25,552 nt of DNA, from positions 1 to 25,552 of the IMG/VR virus record IMGVR_UViG_3300037585_001211, one strand, 5' to 3'. Position numbers and translations under genes: made by a program. Shown one piece after another: positions 8,218 through 14,997 of the stretch. Origin of the DNA: a virus. Numbering within the stretch: the stretch's first letter is position 1; each line of letters begins with the position of its first letter. The notes under the pieces are model-generated. The model did no database searches and was not told where the DNA came from. It saw only the letters and a list, made by a program, of their open reading frames with translations.

Positions 8218-8514
8218 TTAAAATTTTGTATTATCCTGTTTTTTTCTGAAATCTTCCAACTGTTTAGATGCAAGTTTTCCAGTTTCAATGATTGTATGTA
8301 AGTGTTGCTCTACTTTACCTACAACATTATAAGCAATCCAAAGTTTTTCTCTGGTATCACTCTCTTTAGCACCTGTTTTTTCAAGAAGTGCTTCAGAATA
8401 AATTTTTTTAAGAGTTTCCATACTCTCTTGAAAAAGTTTACTCTCCAATATCTGCTTGGCTTCGTTGGATCGGCTGATCTCCACCGACCTGTCTGCCTGG
8501 TCTTTCGCTTCCAT
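8218..8514 (-). CDS. Small helical protein overlapping the portal gene end
   Basis: A 98-residue helical protein (MEAKDQADRSVEISRSNEAK), then KQILESKLFQESMETLKKIY and, near the end, HLHTIIETGKLASKQLEDFR. It starts at the ATG at 8514 with an AAAAGGA site, 77 bases inside the portal gene in another frame. The pattern of an EAK-x-ILE-x-x-LF segment and a C-terminal TGK-x-A-x-KQLE segment recurs in small genes between portal and scaffold in tailed phages. The role is unknown; candidates are a portal assembly helper or a minor head protein. The long overlap with the portal frame constrains both sequences and supports it being a real, long-established gene. Confidence 0.75.
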   Translation of the reverse strand: MEAKDQADRSVEISRSNEAKQILESKLFQESMETLKKIYSEALLEKTGAKESDTREKLWIAYNVVGKVEQHLHTIIETGKLASKQLEDFRKKQDNTKF

Positions 8515-10669
8515 TTATTCCTTTTAACTGTTCACCGAACATATTAGTAGATTTTGCCGCTTGTTCAAGTATTTTGTTATCACCAGCAACCATCATCTTA
8601 TCTAAATCTGCATCAGCTTTAATTTTCGCAGTATCTAATTGAGTATTATATTTTAAAGCCATTTCTTTTATCTTAGCTTCAAAGTCTAATTGCATTTCTT
8701 GAGTTTTTTGTTGTAGTTCTTGAGATTGTAACTGTAGGTCAGCAATTTTTCTCTTATTCTCAGCATCAATTCTAGTAAATTCTATTTTCTCAATAGGTGT
8801 TAGTGGTGGTGGTGCAGGTGGTGGCATCATTTGTTTACCCACTTCAGGATCTACAAAGTAAGTTTCTACATTTTTAAGACCAGCATTCTCTACCATCTTA
8901 GTCAAAGTGTTATACATATTTTTAAGATTAACCATTGGCATCTCTTTTCCACCTTGTAATTGGAATGCTTGTAGTTGTCTTTCTAAAATACTATTTAACA
9001 TAATTGTTTGTTGTTCTTTAGAACCAGTTCCAAGTCCAACAACAATACTAATATTAAATCTATCTTTCCATTCAGTAGGTCTAACTGGAATATATTGATT
9101 ACTCATCATTATAATTTTTTCTTTGTCTTGATACTTAACCATCAGCTCAAATATTTTTTTAAATAAAGTTTTAACACCTGTTTCTGCAAAGACTCTAGCA
9201 ATCAATTCTGATCTCATTTGAGTTTGTTGCATTAGTGCATTTACACCTGTTGCAGTTTTAGCATTTAATGTATCTGGACTTAAACCTTGAGCTTCTTTTG
9301 AAACACCAGTTCTAGCTTCTCTTACTGAATCTAAATAATTTAATAATGGAAATGCTTGTTGTGAAATTGGTTGTGCTTGTAAAGGTTGCATGACTTGGTT
9401 CGGTGGTTGTTTAGTTCTGACAATTCCACCAGGTCTAGTTGTTAATAAATCATCCATATTAACCATGCCATCCATAACAGCTACTCTGTTGTTATTTGTT
9501 AAATACATATTGTCTAACAACTGACGCATAACAGTTGATTTCATTAACTGAACATCTTCTACTAATTCTGAAATTGATCTTCCATAAAATCTATGTGGCA
9601 TTGGAATAGGAGTTATGGTTACGAAAGGAACACTATCGCAAGGCATATTAGATAATATGTTAGCACCATCTGATCCAGCCGATACAATTTTTCTAAGCTC
9701 TGCTATACCATCTTGGTCATAATCATATTTTACATAAGACTCATAAACTAAAACTTTTTCTGTTGAGGTATCAGTTGCACTACTAATTTTATAATTATCA
9801 ACATCTGTTAATCTTACTGTTTCTTCGTTGTTGTAAATATCTAAATCTGATTTAGGTAATTCATCAACTTCTTCTTGAGAATATCCCATAGCAACAAGGT
9901 CTGATCTTGTCATTAAAACTTTGTGAGAAACAAAATCGGCATCTTCAATTGTCTTAGCACCTCTGTCAATTAAAAATTCTTCAGGTGGAATGCTCTCAAC
10001 TTTTACTCTACCTGTTTTAGTAATTCTTTTTATTTTGCAATTATATAAATTAAAATTAGGAACTTGAACTTGAGATACATCTATTCCTTGTAATTTGTAT
10101 TGTTCTAAAACTTTTTCAAATTCTTCTTTGGCAGACTCATCTTCAAATACTTCTTCTTCAACAGTTTCTATTTCATCCTTAGTATCTTGCAAAGCTTCTT
10201 TCTCAACTATGGATAAATTTTCGTAAGTTTCGTAATCTACTTTTTCAGAGTCATCCCAATAAATTTTTAAGAAACCATTTTTCTCAATTAAGGCATCTTT
10301 GAAAAAATTATATAATAATTGGAAGCCATCATTCTCTTTATAAAAAACATGATTTAAATAAGCTGTCGCTTGGTCAGCCATAGGAATATCTTCGGCTGTC
10401 ATAGGTTCGCAGCTAACAACTTTATCTGATGCTGTGAATACTCTTAATAAATTTGGTAATAAACTTTCAATCGTATCTGCAACATCTGTTGATACTACCT
10501 GACTACGACCATCTATTTCTGTACCTAATCTATCACCTAAATAATATTCTAAGGATTTAGTTCTGGAATCTGATAATTCTCCACCTAGATAACCTAAAGC
10601 ATTTTGAATTTGATTTGATAATAAACTTTGTAATTCTATATTTGATAATTCTTTATTTTTTTTTGCCAT
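8438..10669 (-). CDS. Portal protein, P22-like
   Basis: A 743-residue protein, the size of the large P22-type portals (P22's is about 725). The N-terminal region has the family pattern YYLGDRLGTEIDGRSQVVST followed by DVADTIESLLPNLLRVFTAS. The clip/stem region has DSVPFVTITPIPMPHRFYGR and SISELVEDVQLMKSTVMRQL. The C-terminal third is a long glutamine-rich coiled coil (EFTRIDAENKRKIADLQLQS), the barrel-like extension. The protein forms the dodecameric DNA channel at the capsid vertex. The ATG at 10669 follows the terL stop by one base with no clear ribosome site, so translation is probably coupled to terL. Confidence 0.9.
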   Translation of the reverse strand: MAKKNKELSNIELQSLLSNQIQNALGYLGGELSDSRTKSLEYYLGDRLGTEIDGRSQVVSTDVADTIESLLPNLLRVFTASDKVVSCEPMTAEDIPMADQATAYLNHVFYKENDGFQLLYNFFKDALIEKNGFLKIYWDDSEKVDYETYENLSIVEKEALQDTKDEIETVEEEVFEDESAKEEFEKVLEQYKLQGIDVSQVQVPNFNLYNCKIKRITKTGRVKVESIPPEEFLIDRGAKTIEDADFVSHKVLMTRSDLVAMGYSQEEVDELPKSDLDIYNNEETVRLTDVDNYKISSATDTSTEKVLVYESYVKYDYDQDGIAELRKIVSAGSDGANILSNMPCDSVPFVTITPIPMPHRFYGRSISELVEDVQLMKSTVMRQLLDNMYLTNNNRVAVMDGMVNMDDLLTTRPGGIVRTKQPPNQVMQPLQAQPISQQAFPLLNYLDSVREARTGVSKEAQGLSPDTLNAKTATGVNALMQQTQMRSELIARVFAETGVKTLFKKIFELMVKYQDKEKIIMMSNQYIPVRPTEWKDRFNISIVVGLGTGSKEQQTIMLNSILERQLQAFQLQGGKEMPMVNLKNMYNTLTKMVENAGLKNVETYFVDPEVGKQMMPPPAPPPLTPIEKIEFTRIDAENKRKIADLQLQSQELQQKTQEMQLDFEAKIKEMALKYNTQLDTAKIKADADLDKMMVAGDNKILEQAAKSTNMFGEQLKGINGSERPGRQVGGDQPIQRSQADIGE

Positions 10670-10670
10670 A

Positions 10671-11942
10671 TTAAACTATATAATTTGTATCAACTCTTAT
10701 TGGCTTATTCCAATCCGATCTTTCTATGGGTTCTGTAACAGCTCCATATCTTACCGAATCGCAAAAGTGTGATGCCCAATTGTGTAGGGGTTTATTCCTA
10801 AAACAATTATTTTTTTCATCCCACCGCTTACAATATGATTTTAATGCTTCTACTAGCTTATTGCAATTGTTTTTATGAAAAAAACACTTTGGTAACATTC
10901 GTCTTACTTGCTCAATACCATCTTCTACACTAAGTTTGGGTGCTATGTCAAATTCTAACCCTAGTTCTTTAGCGGTTTCCCATCTAGATTTATTTGTACC
11001 TATTTCTCTAACTCTAATATCATGGGGAGCTATGTGCTTTGAATAGTTGTAAGGTTTGCTATCTATGACATTGATGTAATGCTCTAATCCCTCACCTGAG
11101 TTTTCGTAACAATCAATAATTCTAATTTCGCCATTGGATCTTCGTTGAGCAAAGGTGATTACTGTACTATCATTCATTCCTAAATCCCACCAGGTTTCCA
11201 CATCTAAACTTTCATCTATATCAAAGTTCTTAACATTGCCAGACTCCTCTAATTCTTCAATTATAGATCCAAAGTAAGAACCACTTATTCCAGCTTGAAA
11301 TGAGCATTCAAATTCTTGGTCGTAACTTTCATTTGACATGGTTTGTTTGGCTGCATCTAATTCTTCCTTAGCTATGATATTTGTTTCACTAGCTTTAAAT
11401 ACTTTAGTAAACCAATCTTTATTTTTCTTAGCTTTCTCATGTAATTCGTAGAACCAATTTCTACCCATTGGTGTGCCAATAAATATGGCAAACCCTTTTC
11501 TGTCCGATAGGCATGGTCTTAAAATGGTATCAAAGAGGTCTGGCGAAAGGTTTTGAGTTTCATCACAAACTATACCATCAAAGTATTGACCTCTAATAGC
11601 AGCACTATTCTCACCGCCTAAGATTTGTATTCTTGAATTGTTTATTCCAAAGTCCACCCTTAATTCAGACTCATTAAACTTAACGCCTGGAATTGTGGCA
11701 GAAAATTGTTTCATATAATCCCATGCTGTACTTTTTCCTTGCAATCTGTAAGGCGAAATAAAGGCATATCTAGGATAGGGTTTAGTGCTTGTCAGAGCAG
11801 CTCTAATGAGGTGGTTGATAGCAAATACTGTCTTACCCCCTCTCCTGTGAACGATCACTACATTAAAGCGGTTCTTATCGCATTTTTCATGCAAAAAATT
11901 TTGGATTTGTCTTGGCGAATAAGGAATAACAATTTGTTTCAT
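10671..11942 (-). CDS. terL: Terminase large subunit
   Basis: A 423-residue packaging motor. The ATPase domain has a Walker A variant VHRRGGKT (residues 31-38), a Walker B with catalytic pair in GIVCDETQ (D127, E128) and a coupling motif IFIGTPMG (about 154-160). The RNase H-like nuclease domain follows with acidic residues in WWDLGMND (D253), HIAPHD (D308) and HFCDSVRYG (D395). The length is short but complete for phages with P22-type portals. The gene lies between the small 61-residue gene and the portal. A run of seven G bases ends 13 bases before the ATG and may act as an unusual ribosome site. The packaging strategy (headful or cos) is not evident from the sequence. Confidence 0.93.
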   Translation of the reverse strand: MKQIVIPYSPRQIQNFLHEKCDKNRFNVVIVHRRGGKTVFAINHLIRAALTSTKPYPRYAFISPYRLQGKSTAWDYMKQFSATIPGVKFNESELRVDFGINNSRIQILGGENSAAIRGQYFDGIVCDETQNLSPDLFDTILRPCLSDRKGFAIFIGTPMGRNWFYELHEKAKKNKDWFTKVFKASETNIIAKEELDAAKQTMSNESYDQEFECSFQAGISGSYFGSIIEELEESGNVKNFDIDESLDVETWWDLGMNDSTVITFAQRRSNGEIRIIDCYENSGEGLEHYINVIDSKPYNYSKHIAPHDIRVREIGTNKSRWETAKELGLEFDIAPKLSVEDGIEQVRRMLPKCFFHKNNCNKLVEALKSYCKRWDEKNNCFRNKPLHNWASHFCDSVRYGAVTEPIERSDWNKPIRVDTNYIV

Positions 11943-11960
11943 ATTATAACAAAACCCCCC

Positions 11961-12146
11961 CTAGTGTAATGTTTTATTTGAATTATCAAAATCATCTTCT
12001 GTTATAAATTGATACTTTAAAAACTCTGAAAAGTCATCAGCTTCAGCTTTATTTTTAAAACCTCTAAAGTGAGTTATCACAATTGGTTTATTTGTTACTT
12101 TGTCCTTCATAATGAAGATTATTGTTTTTAGAAATTTATCATCCAT
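11961..12146 (-). CDS. Hypothetical 61-residue protein upstream of terL
   Basis: The protein starts MDDKFLKTIIFIMKDKVTNK and contains ITHFRGFKNKAEADDFSEFL. The ratio of strands to helix and the F-x-x-KAEADDF segment look like a small alpha/beta protein of the kind that annotates only as hypothetical in phages. A weak AAGG lies about 10 bases before the ATG. The TAG stop is followed directly by six G bases, just before terL. It is the first gene after the 332-base control region, so it is probably the first translated gene of the late transcript. No function can be given. Confidence 0.65.
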   Translation of the reverse strand: MDDKFLKTIIFIMKDKVTNKPIVITHFRGFKNKAEADDFSEFLKYQFITEDDFDNSNKTLH

Positions 12147-12478
12147 GTGTTTATGCCTTGTATCAATATTATTTTAGTCGGTAACCTAAAAAGTGGGTAT
12201 ACCACTTTTAAAACCCCCCATGTTCGCTATTTGTTCTTCATAATTCATTTAATTATTACTAACGATAATTACAGACTATCAATAGTAATTCTTCCGATAA
12301 TATCGGTTATTGGAAAAACAACTAAACAATTTATAATTATTCTAAACTGCATCAATTCTGTGATAATTTTGCAACAACTCATGTATAACATTTGCTTTTT
12401 ATGTGTGTTGTTTTTACCACAACACCAATTAAATCAATACTTCTGTAAGGTTTAGCAAAAGAAATATCCATAATAAAT
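12147..12478 (-). promoter_or_regulatory. 332-base control region ahead of the terL operon
   Basis: I see no convincing gene here on either strand. It holds, in minus-strand order: a perfect 7-bp inverted repeat (GTGTTGT and ACAACAC, 12405-12425); an extended -10 box TGTTATACA (12382-12390); a perfect palindrome CCGATA-A-TATCGG (12294-12306); a TAGCGAACAT box (12220-12229); a C6 run; and an 8-bp hairpin flanked by A and T runs (12189-12209). This is the arrangement of a promoter with operators and a structured leader of about 230 bases. The assignment as late promoter is inference from position and motifs. Confidence 0.5.
12189..12209. terminator. Symmetric hairpin, possible bidirectional terminator or operator
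   Basis: AAAAGTGG and CCACTTTT form a perfect 8-bp stem around GTATA; the centre also contains the 8-bp palindrome GGTATACC. An A run before and T run after make it terminator-like in both directions, but only three G-C pairs support it, so it would be weak. In the minus direction it would interrupt the leader of the terL operon and could act as an attenuator. Confidence 0.4.
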
Positions 12479-12907
12479 CTAAGGTTTAGACCAAGAAATT
12501 GACAATGGTTGGTTGTTATCACCCTTTATTGATAAAGTTTCAGCTGCTTTACCATAAACTTTTGAACTAATTTTACTGGCACTCCATTGATTATGAGCTG
12601 TAATAATTTTATAAAGGTTCACCATTGATTGTGCAGCTTTAGGATCTAAATCACCTGATTCAATCTTTAGTTCTAATTCTTTTCTTTTATCTTCCAATTG
12701 GCTAAGTTTAAGATCAATGGCTAATTCTTTTGATTTTTGGTATCTCATCATTAAATCATTATCAGTTATTAAATACTTTCTAAAACTAGACCAAGTAAAG
12801 TCTATATCTTCTCTGTTAAATACTTCTCTAATAGTTAAGCCATCACTGAATGCTTCTAATATTTGATCTATTTTTTTAGGTGTTAATTTTTTAGGTCGTC
12901 CAGCCAT
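12479..12907 (-). CDS. terS: Terminase small subunit
   Basis: A 142-residue protein beginning MAGRPKKLTPKKIDQILEAF. The N-terminus is the typical small-terminase start, with a helix-turn-helix (DGLTIREVFNREDIDFTWSS, about 28-48) that recognises the packaging site. A central helical oligomerisation part (LKLSQLEDKRKELELKIESG) and a C-terminal segment ending LSIKGDNNQPLSISWSKP, which would bind TerL, follow. The length is normal. It lies upstream of terL in the same direction, separated by a 61-residue gene and a control region, which is an unusual gap. No clear ribosome site precedes the ATG at 12907. Two inverted repeats just upstream (12927-13021) could be part of the packaging site. Confidence 0.85.
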   Translation of the reverse strand: MAGRPKKLTPKKIDQILEAFSDGLTIREVFNREDIDFTWSSFRKYLITDNDLMMRYQKSKELAIDLKLSQLEDKRKELELKIESGDLDPKAAQSMVNLYKIITAHNQWSASKISSKVYGKAAETLSIKGDNNQPLSISWSKP

Positions 12908-12926
12908 AATATTTTATTTATTTAAC

Positions 12927-13021
12927 GACCTGGCAAGGCAAGAAAGAAAGGAAAGAAAAGCACTCACCAGGTCTAGTTAATTAACTTATTTTAGACTAAC
13001 GCAAGGGAGCTAGTAGTCTAA
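12927..13021. repeat. Two inverted repeats upstream of terS
   Basis: GACCTGG (12927-12933) is matched by CCAGGTC (12967-12973) around 33 bases of purine-rich sequence. TTAGACTA (12991-12998) is matched by TAGTCTAA (13014-13021) around 15 bases. Both are perfect and together fill most of the 141-base gap between the 95-residue gene and terS. They could be hairpins in the transcript or a small-terminase recognition site; position next to terS favours the latter as a hypothesis. Confidence 0.45.
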
Positions 13022-13048
13022 TAATTTACTAACACAATATGTAGTAGA

Positions 13049-13336
13049 TTACAAATCAAAAGGTCTTTTTGGCTTATAAAATGTTCGCTTGTCAAGGGTT
13101 ATTGGATTATATTTAAGTTTCTTTTCAAATAATAATTTGTCTATTATTTTCATAATAGTGAAGCTGCCAAACTTGGCATTGTTTACAATCCAACGGACTT
13201 GAGAATCTGACACCATTCCAGACTCATAATCTCTCATTAACTGATAAACTATTTCAATCTTCTCAGGGGGGGTGTAAGTGTTATTATAACTCTTTTGTAA
13301 AGGTTCATTATTATAAAGATATTCTTCCTCATTCAT
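13049..13336 (-). CDS. Hypothetical protein coupled to the initiator-like gene
   Basis: A 95-residue protein beginning MNEEEYLYNNEPLQKSYNNT. The second half contains helix-like segments SDSQVRWIVNNAKFGSFTIM and KIIDKLLFEKKLKY, ending in an aromatic, basic tail (RTFYKPKRPFDL). The ATG overlaps the TGA of the winged-helix gene (ATGA), so they are translated together. A run of seven C bases in the coding strand encodes Thr-Pro-Pro at 13266-13272. In lambda-like phages the gene after the initiator encodes a helicase loader; this protein is far too short for lambda P, so such a role is speculative. I do not recognise the family. Confidence 0.65.
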   Translation of the reverse strand: MNEEEYLYNNEPLQKSYNNTYTPPEKIEIVYQLMRDYESGMVSDSQVRWIVNNAKFGSFTIMKIIDKLLFEKKLKYNPITLDKRTFYKPKRPFDL

Positions 13337-13725
13337 TTCTTAAAACCTTTAAACTTTTTCTTATTATTATTGTTATTATTACTATTGTTATTACTCTCTA
13401 AATGGTACCCATTTTTTGGGTAGTCTGATTGCTTAAATTTTGACACCCTGCCTACCCTAATTTTGGGTAGTCTTAGGGTATATCTATTGGCACTTGATAA
13501 CCTGTGAATAATTAAGTAACCATTATCAACCAGCTCTTTTTTAGCTTTTTGTAAGGTATTTACAGAAACACCAAGTTTCTTGCATAAATTAGAGTTTCTC
13601 AAATTCCTATAATTAGCAGATAATGACTTTATATAGCAAAATAAGACTTTAGCTTCATTCCCTATCTTATCATCATATATTATTGAATTTGGGATCATAG
13701 CGAACCCTTTTTTAACTTTTTCCAT
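13333..13725 (-). CDS. Winged-helix replication-initiator-like protein
   Basis: A 130-residue protein (MEKVKKGFAMIPNSIIYDDK). The N-terminal 80 residues fit the winged helix-turn-helix found in phage O-type and RepA/DnaD-type initiators: IPNSIIYD, then KVLFCYIKSLSANYR, CKKLGVSVNTLQKAKKELVD as recognition helix, and NGYLIIHRLSSANRYTL as wing. The C-terminus is an Asn run followed by Lys (SNNNSNNNNNNKKKFKGFKK), encoded by an AT-rich trinucleotide tract. The gene itself contains repeated TTTTGGGTAGTC sites, and another lies in its promoter, so the protein may bind its own gene as an origin. It begins the minus-strand operon, divergent from the early genes. The alternative is a plain transcription regulator. 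Confidence 0.7.
   Translation of the reverse strand: MEKVKKGFAMIPNSIIYDDKIGNEAKVLFCYIKSLSANYRNLRNSNLCKKLGVSVNTLQKAKKELVDNGYLIIHRLSSANRYTLRLPKIRVGRVSKFKQSDYPKNGYHLESNNNSNNNNNNKKKFKGFKK
13340..13480. other. Candidate replication origin with iteron-like sites
   Basis: Two inverted repeats TACCC-N7-GGGTA lie at 13406-13422 and 13453-13469. With flanks they share the 13-mer TTTTGGGTAGTCT (13414-13426 and 13461-13473, 47 bp apart). A further GGGTA half lies at 13476-13480. Next to them (13361-13393) is a tract of TTA/TTG triplets, almost pure A+T. Iterons beside an AT-rich tract inside the initiator gene is the lambda ori layout. The copies fall in different reading frames, so DNA-level selection is likely. 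Confidence 0.5.
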
Positions 13726-13754
13726 CTTCTTTTATTCCTTCCTTGCTAGACCTC

Positions 13755-13781
13755 TTTATATGTCAAATTTTGGGTAATCAA
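13755..13781 (-). promoter_or_regulatory. Promoter of the initiator-like gene with internal operator
   Basis: On the minus strand TTGATT (13776-13781) and TATAAA (13755-13760) are 15 bases apart, a short but usable spacing. The TTTTGGGTA box (13768-13776) lies in the spacer and into the -35, so binding there would repress the gene. The start codon at 13725 follows an AAGGAAGGAA site. Confidence 0.45.
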
Positions 13782-13831
13782 TAAGAACATTTAGCGAACA
13801 TATATTTTTATTCCCTTCTAGCTTTTAACAC

Positions 13832-13859
13832 TTGCAATATAGAACAAATGTTATATAAA
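13832..13859 (+). promoter_or_regulatory. Early promoter for the plus-strand genes
   Basis: TTGCAA (13832-13837) and TATAAA (13854-13859) are 16 bases apart, close to the sigma-70 consensus. An 11-mer CAAATGTTATA (13845-13855) overlaps the -10 and recurs on the other strand in the control region ahead of terL. It lies 37 bases before the first plus-strand gene. Confidence 0.6.
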
Positions 13860-13895
13860 AATAGTATGTTTAACAAATCAACAAAGGAAAGAAAC

Positions 13896-14366
13896 ATGAG
13901 AAAACTATCAGAAGCAGCTCAAGTAAATAAATTATTAAAAAAGAAAGCAAAGGAACTAGGTCTTACAGTTACTGGATCTAGTAAAAATTATAGTATGGGA
14001 GATCATGTTAAAATTAATGTTTTAAAAGGTTCTGACAATGCTTTTAATAAATTAAAAGAATATTCTTATCAATTTGAATATGGTTCTTTTGATGGAATGA
14101 ATGATATTTATAATAATGATAATGTTAGAAATGATATTCCACAGACTAAATATTTATTTATTGATGATAGTAGAGCAAGTGAAATATTAAAATATTATGA
14201 TGAGAATATTTGGAAAACAGAGAAAAAGTGGATGTGGTTTGACAATGAATTAAGATCATATGAATGGATTAAACAAATTAAAGATGAATTTAAAAATGAT
14301 TGGCAAAAAGGTTTAATGGATATTATGGAGGGTAAAGTACAAAAATACAAAATATTAGCAGTTTAA
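13896..14366 (+). CDS. LPD29-like early protein
   Basis: A 156-residue protein from the ATG at 13896 (MRKLSEAAQVNKLLKKKAKE), preceded by AAAGGAAAG; earlier in-frame ATGs have no ribosome site and overlap the promoter. The first 75 residues match the pattern of the large polyvalent protein-associated domain 29: an N-terminal helix, then ELGLTVTGSSKNYSMGDHVK, INVLKGSDNAFNKLK and YGSFDGMNDIY. That domain is found in phage and plasmid proteins, often in gene sets delivered early into cells. The rest is Lys/Trp-rich (KTEKKWMWFDNELRSYEW). It is the first gene after the early promoter and its stop is immediately followed by a hammerhead ribozyme. Molecular function is unknown. Confidence 0.65.
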   Translation: MRKLSEAAQVNKLLKKKAKELGLTVTGSSKNYSMGDHVKINVLKGSDNAFNKLKEYSYQFEYGSFDGMNDIYNNDNVRNDIPQTKYLFIDDSRASEILKYYDENIWKTEKKWMWFDNELRSYEWIKQIKDEFKNDWQKGLMDIMEGKVQKYKILAV

Positions 14367-14367
14367 A

Positions 14368-14422
14368 GACCGAAACACCCCCACAAGGGGTGTCTTAGGG
14401 TTAATCCCTAACTGATGAGGTC
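14368..14422 (+). ncRNA. Type II hammerhead ribozyme
   Basis: All core elements are present in the order of a stem-II-open (type II) hammerhead. Stem II 3' arm GACC (14368-14371); GAAA (14372-14375); stem III CACCCC (14376-14381) with GGGGTG (14387-14392), loop CACAA; the A14375-U14393 pair and C14394 complete a GUC cleavage triplet; stem I TTAGGG (14395-14400) with CCCTAA (14406-14411), loop TTAAT; CUGAUGA (14412-14418); stem II 5' arm GGTC (14419-14422). All 16 helix pairs are Watson-Crick and no core base deviates. Cleavage is expected after 14394. It fills the gap between the LPD29-like gene and the next gene. Confidence 0.93.
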
Positions 14423-14447
14423 AGAAACTAAAAGAAAGGAAAATAAA

Positions 14448-14834
14448 ATGGGATATACTAACTATTGGGATCAATTAAAACCCTTTAATAATAAAGAATG
14501 GAATATTATTAAAAAAGAATATGAATATATTAAAGATAATTTTTCAGATGATGAGGGTATAATAGAGGATCAAACGGAAAAATCTGATGAAATTATTTTT
14601 AATGGTAAATCTAAAAATAATCTTGACCATGAAACTTTTGTTTTAACTAAAAATTTTAGAGAACCTTTTTACAATGATGACAATGTAAAATTTAATTTTT
14701 GTAAAACTGCTAGAAAACCTTATGATCTTGCAGTTTGGCATTTATTAACATTTATAAAAATGATTGCTCCAAAATCTATAAGAATAAATAGAGATGGTTG
14801 GAATTATTGGAGAGAAGATAAAAATGAAAGCTAA
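14448..14834 (+). CDS. Conserved-type phage hypothetical (MGYTNYW family)
   Basis: A 128-residue protein from the ATG at 14448 (MGYTNYWDQLKPFNNKEWNI), chosen because AAGGAAAAT precedes it; an upstream in-frame start would lie in the ribozyme. The MGYTNYW start, an FNG segment near the middle and the C-terminal FNFCKTARKPYDLAVWHLL mark a widespread uncharacterised family in phages and plasmids. It may bind a nucleotide or protein, but no catalytic motif is apparent. It is the first gene after the hammerhead cleavage site, so its mRNA would begin with a 5'-hydroxyl and the stem I sequence. It overlaps the next gene by 11 bases. Confidence 0.75.
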   Translation: MGYTNYWDQLKPFNNKEWNIIKKEYEYIKDNFSDDEGIIEDQTEKSDEIIFNGKSKNNLDHETFVLTKNFREPFYNDDNVKFNFCKTARKPYDLAVWHLLTFIKMIAPKSIRINRDGWNYWREDKNES

Positions 14835-14997
14835 AGACTACAAATCAATAACCAATATCCTAGAATCGCAAAATAAAGGTAAGAAGTTTTACGACTTTAT
14901 GGACATGGAAGATGTTAAATATAGAATAAAGGAAGATATAGTTCCTTTACCTAAACAATACTTTAATAATATAGTTAAACTAATAAAGGAGGAGTAA
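14824..14997 (+). CDS. Hypothetical 57-residue protein
   Basis: The frame starts MKAKDYKSITNILESQNKGK and contains FYDFMDMEDVKYRIKEDIVP. The ATG at 14824 overlaps the end of the previous gene, and its own TAA overlaps the next ATG (TAATG), so it is embedded in a translationally coupled run. The protein looks helical and charged. A GGAGGAG ribosome site for the following gene is inside its last codons. I do not recognise it. Confidence 0.6.
   Translation: MKAKDYKSITNILESQNKGKKFYDFMDMEDVKYRIKEDIVPLPKQYFNNIVKLIKEE

Noticed and set aside
8907-9098. Open frame of 63 codons opposite the portal gene
   Set aside because: Antisense to a conserved portal domain, no ribosome site, low-complexity hydrophobic product.
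11943-11955. TGTTATAAT directly before the terL start as an extended -10 promoter
   Set aside because: Transcription would begin inside the terL coding sequence, so it cannot be the terL promoter; AT-rich DNA gives such matches by chance.
12147-12455. Open frame of 102 codons on the plus strand in the control region
   Set aside because: Its Ile/Phe-rich product has no recognisable motif or good ribosome site, it is antisense to the operon, and it covers palindromes and promoter elements.
13361-13393. TTA/TTG triplet tract as a CRISPR or true repeat array
   Set aside because: It is a simple triplet run encoding Asn codons without spacers; kept only as the AT-rich part of the candidate origin.
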